From Escherichia marmotae (GTDB lineage Bacteria; Pseudomonadota; Gammaproteobacteria; Enterobacterales; Enterobacteriaceae): DNA of 64,000 nt. Below, piece by piece: positions 18,791 to 28,800 of the stretch. The translations under genes and the position numbers were made by a program. The stretch covers positions 4,464,001 to 4,528,000 of the forward strand of contig NZ_CP025979.1 of the NCBI RefSeq assembly GCF_002900365.1, read 5' to 3'. Position 1 is the stretch's first letter. Every line of letters begins with the position of its first letter. The notes below the pieces were generated by a model, which was not told the origin of the DNA, made no database searches, and saw only the letters and a program-made list of their open reading frames with translations.

Positions 18791-19114
18791 ATGTCGATTA
18801 CACTGAGCGACAGTGCAGCAGCGCGAGTAAATACCTTTCTGGCTAACCGCGGTAAAGGGTTTGGCCTGCGTCTGGGTGTGAGAACCTCAGGGTGTTCAGG
18901 TATGGCGTATGTACTGGAATTTGTTGACGAACCGACGCCGGAAGACATCGTGTTTGAAGACAAAGGCGTGAAAGTCGTGGTCGATGGCAAAAGCCTGCAA
19001 TTTCTGGACGGTACGCAACTGGACTTCGTAAAAGAAGGCCTGAACGAAGGGTTTAAATTCACCAACCCGAACGTAAAAGATGAATGTGGTTGCGGCGAAA
19101 GCTTCCACGTCTGA
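18791..19114 (+). CDS. iscA: A-type iron-sulfur carrier IscA
   Basis: 107 residues from ATG 18791 (MSITLSDSAAARV); two codons upstream an alternative ATG is less likely. The three A-type cysteines are present: TSGCSGMAY (about 35) and DECGCGES near the C-terminus (about 99 and 101). It carries or matures Fe-S clusters, especially [4Fe-4S], for target proteins. Fourth gene of the operon. Confidence 0.98.
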   Translation: MSITLSDSAAARVNTFLANRGKGFGLRLGVRTSGCSGMAYVLEFVDEPTPEDIVFEDKGVKVVVDGKSLQFLDGTQLDFVKEGLNEGFKFTNPNVKDECGCGESFHV

Positions 19115-19127
19115 TGCGCATACCGAT

Positions 19128-19163
19128 AACCCCACCGTGGTCGCCTGCGCGTGGGGTTTGTTT
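19128..19163 (+). terminator. Intra-operon hairpin between iscA and hscB
   Basis: AACCCCAC (19128-19135) pairs with GTGGGGTT (19151-19158), followed by TGTTTTA. The stem and T-rich tail look like a partial terminator that could lower expression of hscBA-fdx-iscX relative to iscRSUA. Confidence 0.6.
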
Positions 19164-19209
19164 TACCTGATTCGCCGTCATTGCGGCGGATCGCAGCCCT
19201 GAGAATGTT

Positions 19210-19725
19210 ATGGATTACTTCACCCTCTTTGGCTTGCCTGCCCGTTATCAACTCGATACCCAGGCATTGAGCCTGCGTTTTCAGGATCTACAACGTCAGT
19301 ATCATCCTGATAAATTCGCCAGCGGAAGCCAGGCGGAACAACTCGCCGCCGTCCAGCAATCCGCAACCATTAACCAGGCATGGCAAACGCTGCGTCATCC
19401 ATTGATGCGGGCAGAATACCTGCTTTCGCTGCACGGTTTTGATCTTGCCAGCGAGCAGCATACAGTGCGCGACACCGCGTTCCTGATGGAACAACTGGAG
19501 CTGCGCGAGGAGCTGGACGAGATCGAACAGGCGAAAGACGAAGCGCGGCTGGAAAGCTTTATCAAACGCGTCAAAAAGATGTTTGATACCCGCCATCAGT
19601 TGATGGTTGAACAGTTAGACAACGAGGCGTGGGACGCGGCGGCGGATACCGTGCGTAAGCTGCGTTTTCTCGATAAACTGCGAAGCAGTGCCGAACAACT
19701 CGAAGAAAAACTGCTCGATTTTTAA
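19210..19725 (+). CDS. hscB: J-domain co-chaperone HscB
   Basis: 171 residues. The N-terminal J domain (about 1-75) contains the HPD motif in QYHPDKFA, needed to stimulate HscA ATPase. The C-terminal three-helix domain (about 85-171, rich in E/L/K) binds IscU. It delivers IscU to HscA during cluster transfer. Its position directly before hscA is the standard isc arrangement. Confidence 0.98.
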
Positions 19726-19741
19726 TTTCTGGAAGCTAAAC

Positions 19742-21592
19742 ATGGCCTTATTACAAATTAGTGAACCTGGTTTGAGTGCTGCGCCGCATCAGCGTCGTCT
19801 GGCGGCCGGTATTGACCTGGGCACAACCAACTCGCTGGTGGCGACAGTACGCAGCGGTCAGGCCGAAACGTTAGCCGACCATGAAGGCCGTCACCTGCTG
19901 CCGTCTGTTGTTCACTATCAACAGCAAGGGCATTCGGTGGGGTATGACGCGCGTACTAATGCAGCGCTTGACACAGCCAACACCATTAGTTCTGTTAAAC
20001 GCCTGATGGGGCGCTCGCTGGCTGATATCCAGCAACGCTATCCGCATCTGCCTTATCAATTCCAGGCCAGCGAGAATGGTCTGCCGATGATTGAAACGGC
20101 GGCGGGACTGCTGAACCCGGTGCGCGTTTCTGCGGACATCCTCAAAGCACTGGCAGCACGGGCAACTGAAGCCCTAGCAGGCGAGCTGGATGGTGTGGTT
20201 ATCACCGTTCCGGCGTACTTTGACGATGCCCAGCGTCAGGGCACCAAAGACGCAGCGCGTCTGGCTGGCCTGCATGTCCTGCGCTTGCTCAACGAACCGA
20301 CCGCTGCGGCTATCGCCTACGGGCTGGATTCCGGTCAGGAAGGTGTGATTGCCGTTTATGACCTCGGCGGCGGGACTTTTGATATTTCCATTCTACGTTT
20401 AAGTCGCGGCGTGTTTGAAGTGCTGGCGACCGGCGGTGATTCTGCGCTCGGTGGTGATGACTTCGACCATCTGCTGGCGGATTACATTCGCGAGCAGGCG
20501 GGCATTCCTGACCGTAGCGATAACCGCGTTCAGCGTGAACTGCTGGATGCCGCCATTGCGGCCAAAATCGCTCTGAGCGATGCCGATTCCGTGACTGTTA
20601 ATGTTGCGGGCTGGCAGGGCGAAATCAGCCGTCAACAATTCAACGAACTGATCGCACCACTGGTTAAACGAACCTTACTGGCCTGTCGTCGCGCGCTGAA
20701 AGACGCGGGCGTTGAGGCTGATGAAGTTCTGGAAGTGGTGATGGTTGGCGGTTCTACCCGTGTGCCGTTGGTGCGTGAACGGGTGGGCGAATTTTTCGGT
20801 CGTCCGCCACTGACCTCCATCGACCCGGATAAAGTTGTCGCCATTGGCGCGGCGATTCAGGCTGATATTCTGGTGGGTAACAAGCCGGACAGTGAAATGC
20901 TGCTGCTCGACGTGATCCCCCTGTCGCTGGGCCTTGAGACTATGGGCGGCCTGGTGGAGAAAGTGATCCCACGTAATACCACCATTCCGGTGGCCCGCGC
21001 CCAGGATTTCACCACCTTTAAAGATGGTCAGACGGCAATGTCTATCCATGTTATGCAGGGTGAGCGTGAACTGGTGCAGGATTGCCGCTCGTTGGCACGT
21101 TTTGCGCTGCGTGGGATCCCGGCGTTACCGGCTGGCGGTGCGCATATTCGCGTAACGTTCCAGGTCGATGCCGACGGTCTTTTAAGTGTGACGGCGATGG
21201 AGAAATCCACCGGCGTTGAGGCGTCTATTCAGGTCAAACCTTCTTATGGTCTGACCGACAGCGAAATCGCCTCAATGATTAAAGACTCAATGAGCTATGC
21301 CGAGCAGGACGTAAAAGCCCGTATGCTGGCTGAACAAAAAGTCGAAGCGGCGCGCGTACTGGAAAGTCTGAACGGCGCGCTGGCTGCGGATGCCGCGCTG
21401 TTAAGCACCGCAGAACGTCAGGTCATCGACGATGCCGCTGCTCACCTGAGTGAAGTAGCGCAGGGCGATGATGTTGACGCCATCGAACAAGCGATTAAAA
21501 ACGTAGACAAACAAACCCAGGATTTCGCCGCTCGCCGCATGGACCAGTCGGTTCGTCGTGCGCTGAAAGGCCATTCCGTGGACGAGGTTTAA
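19742..21592 (+). CDS. hscA: Hsp70-class chaperone HscA
   Basis: 616 residues from ATG 19742 (MALLQISEPGLSAAP), only 16 nt after hscB. DnaK-type ATPase motifs are DLGTTNSLVA (phosphate 1), VYDLGGGTFDISIL (phosphate 2) and VMVGGSTRVPLV (adenosine); the substrate domain (about 390-610) binds the LPPVK motif of IscU. With HscB it drives cluster release from IscU. Intact. Confidence 0.98.
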   Translation: MALLQISEPGLSAAPHQRRLAAGIDLGTTNSLVATVRSGQAETLADHEGRHLLPSVVHYQQQGHSVGYDARTNAALDTANTISSVKRLMGRSLADIQQRYPHLPYQFQASENGLPMIETAAGLLNPVRVSADILKALAARATEALAGELDGVVITVPAYFDDAQRQGTKDAARLAGLHVLRLLNEPTAAAIAYGLDSGQEGVIAVYDLGGGTFDISILRLSRGVFEVLATGGDSALGGDDFDHLLADYIREQAGIPDRSDNRVQRELLDAAIAAKIALSDADSVTVNVAGWQGEISRQQFNELIAPLVKRTLLACRRALKDAGVEADEVLEVVMVGGSTRVPLVRERVGEFFGRPPLTSIDPDKVVAIGAAIQADILVGNKPDSEMLLLDVIPLSLGLETMGGLVEKVIPRNTTIPVARAQDFTTFKDGQTAMSIHVMQGERELVQDCRSLARFALRGIPALPAGGAHIRVTFQVDADGLLSVTAMEKSTGVEASIQVKPSYGLTDSEIASMIKDSMSYAEQDVKARMLAEQKVEAARVLESLNGALAADAALLSTAERQVIDDAAAHLSEVAQGDDVDAIEQAIKNVDKQTQDFAARRMDQSVRRALKGHSVDEV

Positions 21593-21593
21593 T

Positions 21594-21929
21594 ATGCCAA
21601 AGATTGTTATTTTGCCTCATCAGGATCTCTGCCCTGATGGTGCTGTTCTGGAAGCTAAGAGCGGTGAAACCATTCTCGACGCTGCGCTGCGTAACGGCAT
21701 CGAGATTGAACACGCCTGTGAAAAATCCTGCGCTTGCACCACCTGCCACTGTATCGTTCGTGAAGGTTTTGACTCGTTGCCGGAAAGCTCTGAGCAGGAA
21801 GACGACATGCTGGACAAAGCCTGGGGGCTGGAGCCGGAAAGCCGTTTAAGCTGCCAGGCGCGCGTCACCGATGAAGATTTAGTGGTCGAAATTCCGCGTT
21901 ACACTATCAACCATGCGCGTGAGCATTAA
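21594..21929 (+). CDS. fdx: [2Fe-2S] ferredoxin Fdx (isc type)
   Basis: 111 residues, one base after the hscA stop. The cluster cysteines are in [12 protein letters not shown] (adrenodoxin-type spacing, about residues 42, 48, 51) and LSCQARV (about 87). It supplies electrons for cluster formation on IscU. Acidic overall. Confidence 0.98.
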
Positions 21930-21940
21930 CAGAGGTTAGT

Positions 21941-22141
21941 ATGGGACTTAAGTGGACCGATAGCCGCGAAATTGGCGAAGCACTGTACGATGCGTATCCC
22001 GATCTCGACCCGAAAACGGTTCGATTCACCGATATGCATCAGTGGATTTGCGATCTGGAAGATTTCGACGACGACCCGCAGGCATCTAACGAGAAAATCC
22101 TCGAAGCGATTTTGTTAGTCTGGCTGGACGAAGCTGAGTGA
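21941..22141 (+). CDS. iscX: IscX, small acidic Fe-S assembly modulator
   Basis: 66 residues, strongly acidic (LEDFDDDPQ in the middle), starting [15 protein letters not shown]. It binds IscS and iron and tunes the desulfurase; the wHTH-like fold is known from structures. It is the last gene of the core isc operon, with the hairpin at 22145-22170 immediately after it. Confidence 0.97.
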
Positions 22142-22144
22142 ATA

Positions 22145-22172
22145 AACGGGCTGCCTGGGGGTAGCCCGTTTT
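22145..22172 (+). terminator. Hairpin after iscX
   Basis: AACGGGCT (22145-22152) pairs with AGCCCGTT (22163-22170), then TT. It lies between iscX and pepB and may partly terminate isc transcription. Confidence 0.6.
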
Positions 22173-22199
22173 GCTGTTAAACAAATAAGGATAACTAAA

Positions 22200-23483
22200 A
22201 TGACAGAAGCGATGAAAATTACCCTTTCTTCCCAACCTGCTGATGCGCGTTGGGGAGAAAAAGCGACTTACAGCATTAATAATGATGGCATTACCCTGCA
22301 CCTGACCGGGGCTGACGATTTGGGGCTGATCCAGCGTGCGGCGCGCAAGATTGACGGTCTGGGCATTAAGCATGTCCAGTTAAGTGGTGAAGGCTGGGAT
22401 GTGGATCGTTGCTGGGCGTTCTGGCAGGGTTACAAAGCGCCTAAAGGTACGCGTAAAGTCGAGTGGCCGGAGTTGGACGATGCACAACGCCAGGAACTGG
22501 ATAACCGCCTGATGATCATCGACTGGGTGCGTGACACCATCAACGCACCGGCTGAAGAACTGGGGCCATCACAACTGGCGCAGCGTGCTGTTGATCTGAT
22601 CAGCAACGTTGCGGGCGATCGTGTGACTTACCGGATCACTAAAGGCGAAGATCTGCGCGAGCAGGGTTATATGGGGCTGCACACCGTTGGACGCGGATCA
22701 GAACGTTCCCCGGTATTGCTGGCGCTGGACTATAACCCAACGGGCGATAAAGAAGCGCCGGTATACGCTTGCCTGGTAGGCAAAGGCATCACCTTTGATT
22801 CCGGTGGTTACAGTATCAAACAGACCGCGTTTATGGACTCGATGAAGTCCGATATGGGCGGTGCTGCAACGGTTACCGGAGCGCTGGCATTTGCTATTAC
22901 GCGCGGTCTGAATAAACGCGTGAAACTGTTCCTCTGCTGTGCGGATAACCTGATCAGCGGCAACGCGTTCAAACTGGGCGATATCATCACCTATCGCAAC
23001 GGTAAAAAAGTCGAAGTGATGAACACCGATGCGGAAGGGCGACTGGTGCTGGCAGATGGCCTGATTGATGCCAGCGCGCAGAAACCGGAACTGATTATTG
23101 ATGCTGCGACCCTGACCGGAGCGGCGAAAACCGCGCTGGGTAATGATTATCACGCACTGTTCAGTTTTGACGATGCGCTGGCAGGGCGTTTGCTGACGAG
23201 TGCCGCGCAGGAGAATGAACCATTCTGGCGTCTGCCACTGGCGGAGTTCCATCGTAACCAGTTACCGTCAAACTTTGCCGAACTTAACAATACCGGAAGC
23301 GCGGCTTATCCGGCAGGGGCGAGTACGGCTGTGGGCTTCCTGTCGCACTTTGTTGAGAACTATCAGCAAGGTTGGCTGCACATTGACTGCTCAGCGACTT
23401 ACCGTAAAGCGCCGGTTGAGCAGTGGTCTGCGGGCGCGACCGGGCTGGGTGTGCGCACGATTGCCAATCTGTTAACTGCGTAA
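22200..23483 (+). CDS. pepB: Peptidase B (M17 aminopeptidase)
   Basis: 427 residues with AAGGATAACTA before ATG 22200. The leucine-aminopeptidase signature NTDAEGRLVLADGL (about residues 273-286) and the metal/catalytic elements VGKGITFDSGGYS and MKSDMGGAA are present. It is a cytosolic hexameric manganese-dependent aminopeptidase releasing acidic and other N-terminal residues from peptides. It lies downstream of isc and may receive read-through from it. Confidence 0.97.
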   Translation: MTEAMKITLSSQPADARWGEKATYSINNDGITLHLTGADDLGLIQRAARKIDGLGIKHVQLSGEGWDVDRCWAFWQGYKAPKGTRKVEWPELDDAQRQELDNRLMIIDWVRDTINAPAEELGPSQLAQRAVDLISNVAGDRVTYRITKGEDLREQGYMGLHTVGRGSERSPVLLALDYNPTGDKEAPVYACLVGKGITFDSGGYSIKQTAFMDSMKSDMGGAATVTGALAFAITRGLNKRVKLFLCCADNLISGNAFKLGDIITYRNGKKVEVMNTDAEGRLVLADGLIDASAQKPELIIDAATLTGAAKTALGNDYHALFSFDDALAGRLLTSAAQENEPFWRLPLAEFHRNQLPSNFAELNNTGSAAYPAGASTAVGFLSHFVENYQQGWLHIDCSATYRKAPVEQWSAGATGLGVRTIANLLTA

Positions 23484-23492
23484 TCTTTTATG

Positions 23493-23525
23493 CCGGATGC
23501 GGTTCAAGCCACATCCGGTTTTTTT
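23493..23525 (+). terminator. REP-derived terminator after pepB
   Basis: CCGGATG and CATCCGG pair around CGGTTCAAGCCA, followed by TTTTTTTA. The stem plus T run is a good intrinsic terminator made from a REP-like palindrome. Confidence 0.8.
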
Positions 23526-23553
23526 ATCAGACCGTTGGCAAAGTGCATTTGTT

Positions 23554-23656
23554 CATGCTGGATGCGGCGTAAACGCCTTATCCAGCCTACAAAGTATTGC
23601 AAATTCAACAAATTGCGATTCACTTGTAGGCCTGATAAGCGTAGCGCATCAGGCAC
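23554..23656. repeat. REP/BIME pair between pepB and sseB
   Basis: Two inverted REP units, one beginning CATGCTGGATGCGGCGTAAA and the other GTAGGCCTGATAAGCGTAGC, about 50 bp apart. Typical intergenic BIME. Confidence 0.8.
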
Positions 23657-23690
23657 TTGCGCCCAGAACGTTGAATGAATTGTGGTTCTT

Positions 23691-24467
23691 ATGTCCGAAA
23701 CAAAAAATGAACTTGAAGACCTGCTGGAAAAAGCAGCAACCGAACCGGCACACCGTCCGGCCTTTTTCCGTACGCTACTGGAATCCACTGTCTGGGTGCC
23801 GGGTACAGCGGCGCAGGGCGAGGCAGTAGCTGAAGATAGTGCACTTGATTTACAGCACTGGGAAAAAGAAGATGGCACCAGCGTCATTCCTTTTTTCACC
23901 TCGTTAGAAGCACTTCAACAGGCGGTTGAAGACGAACAGGCATTTGTCGTGATGCCCGTTCGCACGCTGTTTGAGATGACCCTTGGTGAAACGCTCTTCC
24001 TTAATGCAAAACTGCCCACCGGCAAAGAGTTTATGCCGCGTGAAATCAGTTTGCTGATCGGTGAAGAGGGAAACCCACTGAGCAGTCAGGAAGTGCTGGA
24101 AGGTGGCGAGTCGCTGATATTATCGGAAGTCGCAGAGCCGCCAGCACAAATGATTGATTCGCTCACCACCTTATTTAAAACCATTAAGCCGGTGAAGCGC
24201 GCTTTTATTTGTTCAATTAAAGAAAGCGAAGAGGCACAATCTAATTTGCTTATTGGTATTGAAGCAGATGGCGAAATCGAAGAAATTATTCAGGCGGCGG
24301 GAAGTGTGGCGACCGATACGTTACCGGGCGATGAACCTATCGATATTTGTCAGGTGAAAAAAGGGGAAAAAGGAATTAGCCACTTTATTACCGAACATAT
24401 TGCGCCATTCTATGAACGTCGCTGGGGTGGATTCCTGCGTGATTTTAAACAGAATCGGATAATATAA
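23691..24467 (+). CDS. sseB: SseB (serine-sensitivity enhancement protein)
   Basis: 258 residues from ATG 23691 (MSETKNELEDLLEKA); a GTG three codons upstream is in frame but lacks support. An SseB N-terminal domain (about 10-130) and a C-terminal domain (about 150-255, ending FLRDFKQNRII) are recognisable. Overexpression in E. coli raises sensitivity to serine; the biochemical role is unknown. It is acidic and cytoplasmic. Convergent with the minus-strand transcript from sseA and the small-RNA candidate. Confidence 0.94.
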   Translation: MSETKNELEDLLEKAATEPAHRPAFFRTLLESTVWVPGTAAQGEAVAEDSALDLQHWEKEDGTSVIPFFTSLEALQQAVEDEQAFVVMPVRTLFEMTLGETLFLNAKLPTGKEFMPREISLLIGEEGNPLSSQEVLEGGESLILSEVAEPPAQMIDSLTTLFKTIKPVKRAFICSIKESEEAQSNLLIGIEADGEIEEIIQAAGSVATDTLPGDEPIDICQVKKGEKGISHFITEHIAPFYERRWGGFLRDFKQNRII

Positions 24468-24471
24468 AATA

Positions 24472-24493
24472 TGCCGCCCCAAAGGGCGGCATT
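24472..24493. terminator. Bidirectional terminator after sseB and the small-RNA candidate
   Basis: GCCGCCC (24473-24479) and GGGCGGC pair around CAAA. On the minus strand GGGGCGGC is followed by ATATTTTATA, a better U-rich tail than on the plus strand (ATTCGGGCTT). Confidence 0.75.
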
Positions 24494-24498
24494 CGGGC

Positions 24499-24636
24499 TT
24501 ACTTGCTGCACTGAAGGTTGTTAGCCACCAGTAAATTATTACCAGAGAAACTCCGGTTATTATTTACCTGGGAAAACAGCGCACCAGAAACAATAAGTAC
24601 GATACAAAAGCACCGTATCTTCATTGTGCGATCCAT
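24499..24636 (-). CDS. Small ORF of 45 codons with a signal-peptide-like start
   Basis: An ATG at 24634-24636 opens MDRTMKIRCFCIVLIVSG and ends ...NNLQCSK with TAA at 24499-24501; the inner Met5 (24622-24624) is an alternative start. Basic residues then a hydrophobic stretch (CFCIVLIVSGALF) and a polar asparagine/serine-rich tail look like a small exported or membrane peptide. It lies wholly inside the RyfA-like locus and stops six bases before the terminator. I do not recognise a function. It could be a translated peptide of a dual-function RNA or a chance frame. Confidence 0.4.
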   Translation of the reverse strand: MDRTMKIRCFCIVLIVSGALFSQVNNNRSFSGNNLLVANNLQCSK

Positions 24637-24767
24637 GCGAAGACCGCATCACGACAGCACCACTGGCGATATTGCCGCGATAGCAAGCGCTGTGAAGCAC
24701 CTGCGTTGCTTATGCAACACAAGTCAATCTGCTGGAAAGGCCGCGAACCAGACCAGCAATAAAAAGC

Positions 24768-25613
24768 TTATATCACTGGCTCGACCGGCAAATCTGCCCG
24801 TGCCCCCCATTCACTCCATGCACCGTCGTACAGTTTTATGTTTGGTACATCCAGCGTAGCGAGTGCCAGCAACACGACGGCTGCCGTTACGCCAGAACCG
24901 CAACTGACAATAATTGGTTTGTCATAGCTGACGCCGCGTCCAAAAAATATTGTATCCAGTTCATCGGTCGTCTTCAGTTCGCCTTCGCGCACCAACTCCG
25001 TCCACGGAACATTCAGCGCGCCGGGAATATGCCCACGACGTAAACCTGGGCGAGGTTCATCAACTTCAGCATTAAAACGCGCTGCCGGTCGGGCATCAAT
25101 AATTTGCGCCGTTTTTTCATGGCTTGCCAATAACACATCGGTCACTTTCACCACGGCTTCCAGGTTAAACGCGGTGTTAAACTCCCCTTCCGGCAATACC
25201 ACCGCGCCCTCTTCTAACAGAAGACCATCGCGCTGCCAGCCCGCCAGTCCACCGCCCAGAATCGACACTTTCTCCACGCCAAAAGTGCGCAGCATCCACC
25301 ATGCGCGCGGTGCAGAGAAAAGGTTACCTTCATCATAGACAATCAGATGTTTGTCCTGATTAACGCCCAGTTCACGCATTGCCACTGCGAATGTTTCCGG
25401 GCGTGGCAGCATGTGCGGAAGCGGGGAAGTGTGATCGGAAAGTGCTTCGATATCGAAAAATACTGCGCCGGGGATATGTCCATTGAGATATTCCTGGGCA
25501 ATGTCACGATCTTCCTGTCCGGGCGGTGCCATACGGGCATCAATAATCTGAATTTCCGGATCATCTATATGTTCAGCGAGCCAGTCGGCTCCTACAAACC
25601 ATGTCGTGGACAT
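24768..25613 (-). CDS. sseA: 3-mercaptopyruvate sulfurtransferase SseA
   Basis: 281 residues from ATG 25611-25613 (MSTTWFVGADWLAEH), chosen because GGAG lies eight bases upstream; a longer frame begins 34 codons earlier without a site. It has two rhodanese domains; the active-site loop CGSGVTA in the second (about residues 238-244) is the mercaptopyruvate-type version. It moves sulfur from 3-mercaptopyruvate to cyanide or thiols. Cytoplasmic. Divergent from yfhM. Confidence 0.97.
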   Translation of the reverse strand: MSTTWFVGADWLAEHIDDPEIQIIDARMAPPGQEDRDIAQEYLNGHIPGAVFFDIEALSDHTSPLPHMLPRPETFAVAMRELGVNQDKHLIVYDEGNLFSAPRAWWMLRTFGVEKVSILGGGLAGWQRDGLLLEEGAVVLPEGEFNTAFNLEAVVKVTDVLLASHEKTAQIIDARPAARFNAEVDEPRPGLRRGHIPGALNVPWTELVREGELKTTDELDTIFFGRGVSYDKPIIVSCGSGVTAAVVLLALATLDVPNIKLYDGAWSEWGARADLPVEPVI

Positions 25614-25819
25614 AGGCATCTCCATTTTTGCCGGGGTTAGGCTAAATTGTCGGATGTTTGCCGAAAAGCGACAAGCAAAAGAGACTGATTTGGCTGTCTG
25701 AGCCACATTTCTCACTAAAATTCGGATTCTGTAGGCGTGATAGTGAATTACATAACGTCATTTCTCACGCATAATAATTATTCGATGTTGCTAACGGGCC
25801 ATTGTGGCAGGGATGAGAG

Positions 25820-28800
25820 ATGAAAAAGTTACGCATAGCCGCCTGCATGTTAATGCTGGCGCTGGCAGGGTGCGACAACAACGATAACGCGCCAATAGAG
25901 GTGAAAAAAGACGCGTCCTCAGAAGTTGCTAAAGACACATCGTCGGGAAATACGAATTCTGCAAAAACCTCCGCGGTGGAGCGACAAAAACTGGCACAAC
26001 AGAGTGCCGGTAAAGCACTGACATTGCTGGATCTCTCTGAAGTACAACTCGATGGCGCAGCCACGCTGGTGCTGACTTTCTCCATCCCCCTTGACCCGGA
26101 TCAGGATTTCTCACGTGTTATCCATGTCGTCGATAAAAAGAGCGGCAAAGTGGATGGTGCCTGGGAGCTATCAGATAATCTCAAAGAGCTACGCTTGCGC
26201 CACCTTGAACCTAAACGTGATTTGATCGTCACTATTGGCAAGGAGGTCAAAGCTCTCAATAACGCAACCTTCAGTAAAGATTACGAAAAAACGATTTCTA
26301 CCCGCGATATCCAACCCAGCGTCGGTTTTGCCAGCCGTGGTTCGCTGCTGCCCGGGAAAGTCGTTGAAGGGCTGCCGGTAATGGCGCTCAACGTTAACAA
26401 TGTCGATGTTAACTTCTTCCGTGTGAAGCCTGAATCTCTGCCTGCTTTCATTAGCCAGTGGGAATACCGCAATTCGCTGGCGAACTGGCAATCGGACAAA
26501 CTATTGCAGATGGCTGATCTGGTCTACACCGGGCGTTTTGATCTCAATCCTGCGCGTAACACCCGTGAAAAATTATTGCTGCCGCTGGGCGATATCAAGC
26601 CGCTTCAGCAGGCGGGCGTGTATCTGGCGGTGATGAATCAGGCCGGACGTTACGATTACAGTAATCCGGCTACGTTGTTTACGTTAAGTGATATTGGCGT
26701 ATCGGCCCACCGTTATCACAATCGTCTGGATATCTTTACCCAAAGCCTGGAAAACGGCGCGGCCCAGCAAGGAATTGAAGTCTCGTTATTAAATGAGGAA
26801 GGGCAGACGCTGACTCAGGCGACCAGTGATGCACAGGGCCATGTGCAACTGGAAAATGACAAAAACGCGGCACTGCTGCTGGCGCGTAAAGACGGTCAGA
26901 CAACGTTGCTTGATTTAAAACTTCCGGCGCTGGACTTAGCGGAATTTAACATTGCTGGCGCGCCAGGCTACAGCAAGCAGTTCTTTATGTTTGGCCCGCG
27001 CGATCTTTATCGCCCTGGCGAAACGGTAATTCTCAATGGGTTATTGCGGGATGCGGACGGTAAAATGTTACCGGATCAACCTGTCAAACTGGACGTGATT
27101 AAACCCGACGGGCAGGTTCTTAGGAGCGTCGTTAGTCAGCCGCAAAATGGCCTCTATCACTTTACCTGGCCACTCGATAGCAGTGCGCCAACAGGCATGT
27201 GGCATATCCGCGCTAACACGGGCGATAACCAGTATCGGATGTGGGATTTCCACGTCGAAGATTTCATGCCTGAGCGTATGGCGCTGAATCTGACAGGCGA
27301 GAAAACGCCGTTAACGCCGAAAGATGAGGTGAAATTCTCCGTGGTGGGTTACTACCTGTACGGAGCGCCTGCTAACGGTAATACCTTGCAGGGGCAGCTT
27401 TTCCTGCGGCCACTGCGTGAAGCGGTTGCTGCATTACCCGGTTTCGAATTTGGTGATATTGCTGCCGAAAACCTTTCCCGATCATTGGATGAAGTCCAGT
27501 TGACGCTGGATGATAAAGGGCGCGGCGAAGTTTCTACAGAAAGTCAGTGGAAAGAAACACATTCTCCATTGCAGGTTATTTTCCAGGGGAGTTTACTGGA
27601 ATCCGGCGGCCGCCCGGTGACGCGCCGTGTTGAACAGGCTATCTGGCCTGCGGATGCGTTGCCAGGGATCCGCCCGCAGTTCTCGTCAAAATCGGTTTAC
27701 GATTACCGCACTGACAGCACGGTAAAACAGCCCATTGTTGATGAAGACAGTAACACTGCTTTTGATATCGTTTATAGCGATGCACAGGGCGTGAAAAAAG
27801 CCGTGTCGGGCTTGCAGGTGAGACTGATTCGTGAACGTCGTGATTACTACTGGAACTGGTCGGAAGATGAAGGCTGGCGGTCGCAGTTTGATCAAAAAGA
27901 TCTGATCGAAAATGAGCAAACACTGGATCTGCAAGCGGGTGAAACCGGCAAAGTGAGTTTCCCGGTAGAGTGGGGCGCTTATCGTCTGGAAGTCAAAGCG
28001 CCGAATGAAGCGGTCAGTAGCGTGCGTTTTTGGGCCGGATATAGCTGGCAGGATAATAGCGACGGTAGCGGTGCGGTACGACCAGACCGTGTCACGATGA
28101 AACTGGATAAAGCCAGTTATCGACCTGGCGATACGATCAAGTTGCATATTGCTGCGCCAACGGCGGGTAAAGGCTACGCGATGGTCGAGTCCAGTGAAGG
28201 GCCGCTGTGGTGGCAAGAGATTGATGTCCCGGCACAAGGGCTGGATTTGACGATTCCGGTCGATAAAACCTGGAATCGACATGACCTCTATTTAAGTACG
28301 CTGGTGGTTCGTCCGGGAGATAAATCTCGTTCCGCGACGCCAAAACGTGCGGTTGGCGTGTTGCATTTGCCGCTTGGCGATGAAAACCGTCGCCTCGATC
28401 TGGCGTTGGAAACACCAACAAAAATGCGCCCCAATCAGCCATTAACCGTGAAAATCAAAGCCAGCAATAAAAATGGTGAGATGCCAAAACAGGTGAATGT
28501 GCTGGTGTCGGCCGTTGATAGTGGTGTGCTGAATATCACTGATTACGTTACACCAGATCCGTGGCAGGCATTCTTTGGTCAGAAACGTTATGGTGCTGAT
28601 ATTTACGATATTTACGGTCAGGTTATTGAAGGTCAGGGACGTCTGGCAGCGCTGCGCTTTGGTGGCGATGGCGATGAGCTGAAACGCGGGGGTAAACCGC
28701 CCGTGAACCACGTCAATATTGTTGCGCAACAGGCACAGCCGGTAACGCTCAACGAACAGGGGGAAGGCACGGTTACGCTACCCATTGGCGATTTTAATGG

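Larger units (their letters stand above)
24472..24720 (-). ncRNA. ryfA: Probable RyfA-like small RNA locus (ends approximate)
   Basis: In K-12 a roughly 300-nt small RNA, RyfA, is encoded between sseA and sseB in the direction of sseA. Here 300 bp separate the two genes, with a minus-strand intrinsic terminator next to the sseB stop. I assign the locus from position and the terminator; the 5' end is a guess and the spacing is shorter than I recall for K-12. The transcript would contain a 45-codon ORF (separate entry). Confidence 0.4.

Noticed and set aside
24518..24859. A 113-codon plus-strand open frame between sseB and sseA
   Set aside because: It overlaps the end of sseA and opposes the minus-strand terminator and small ORF; no start context or recognisable product.
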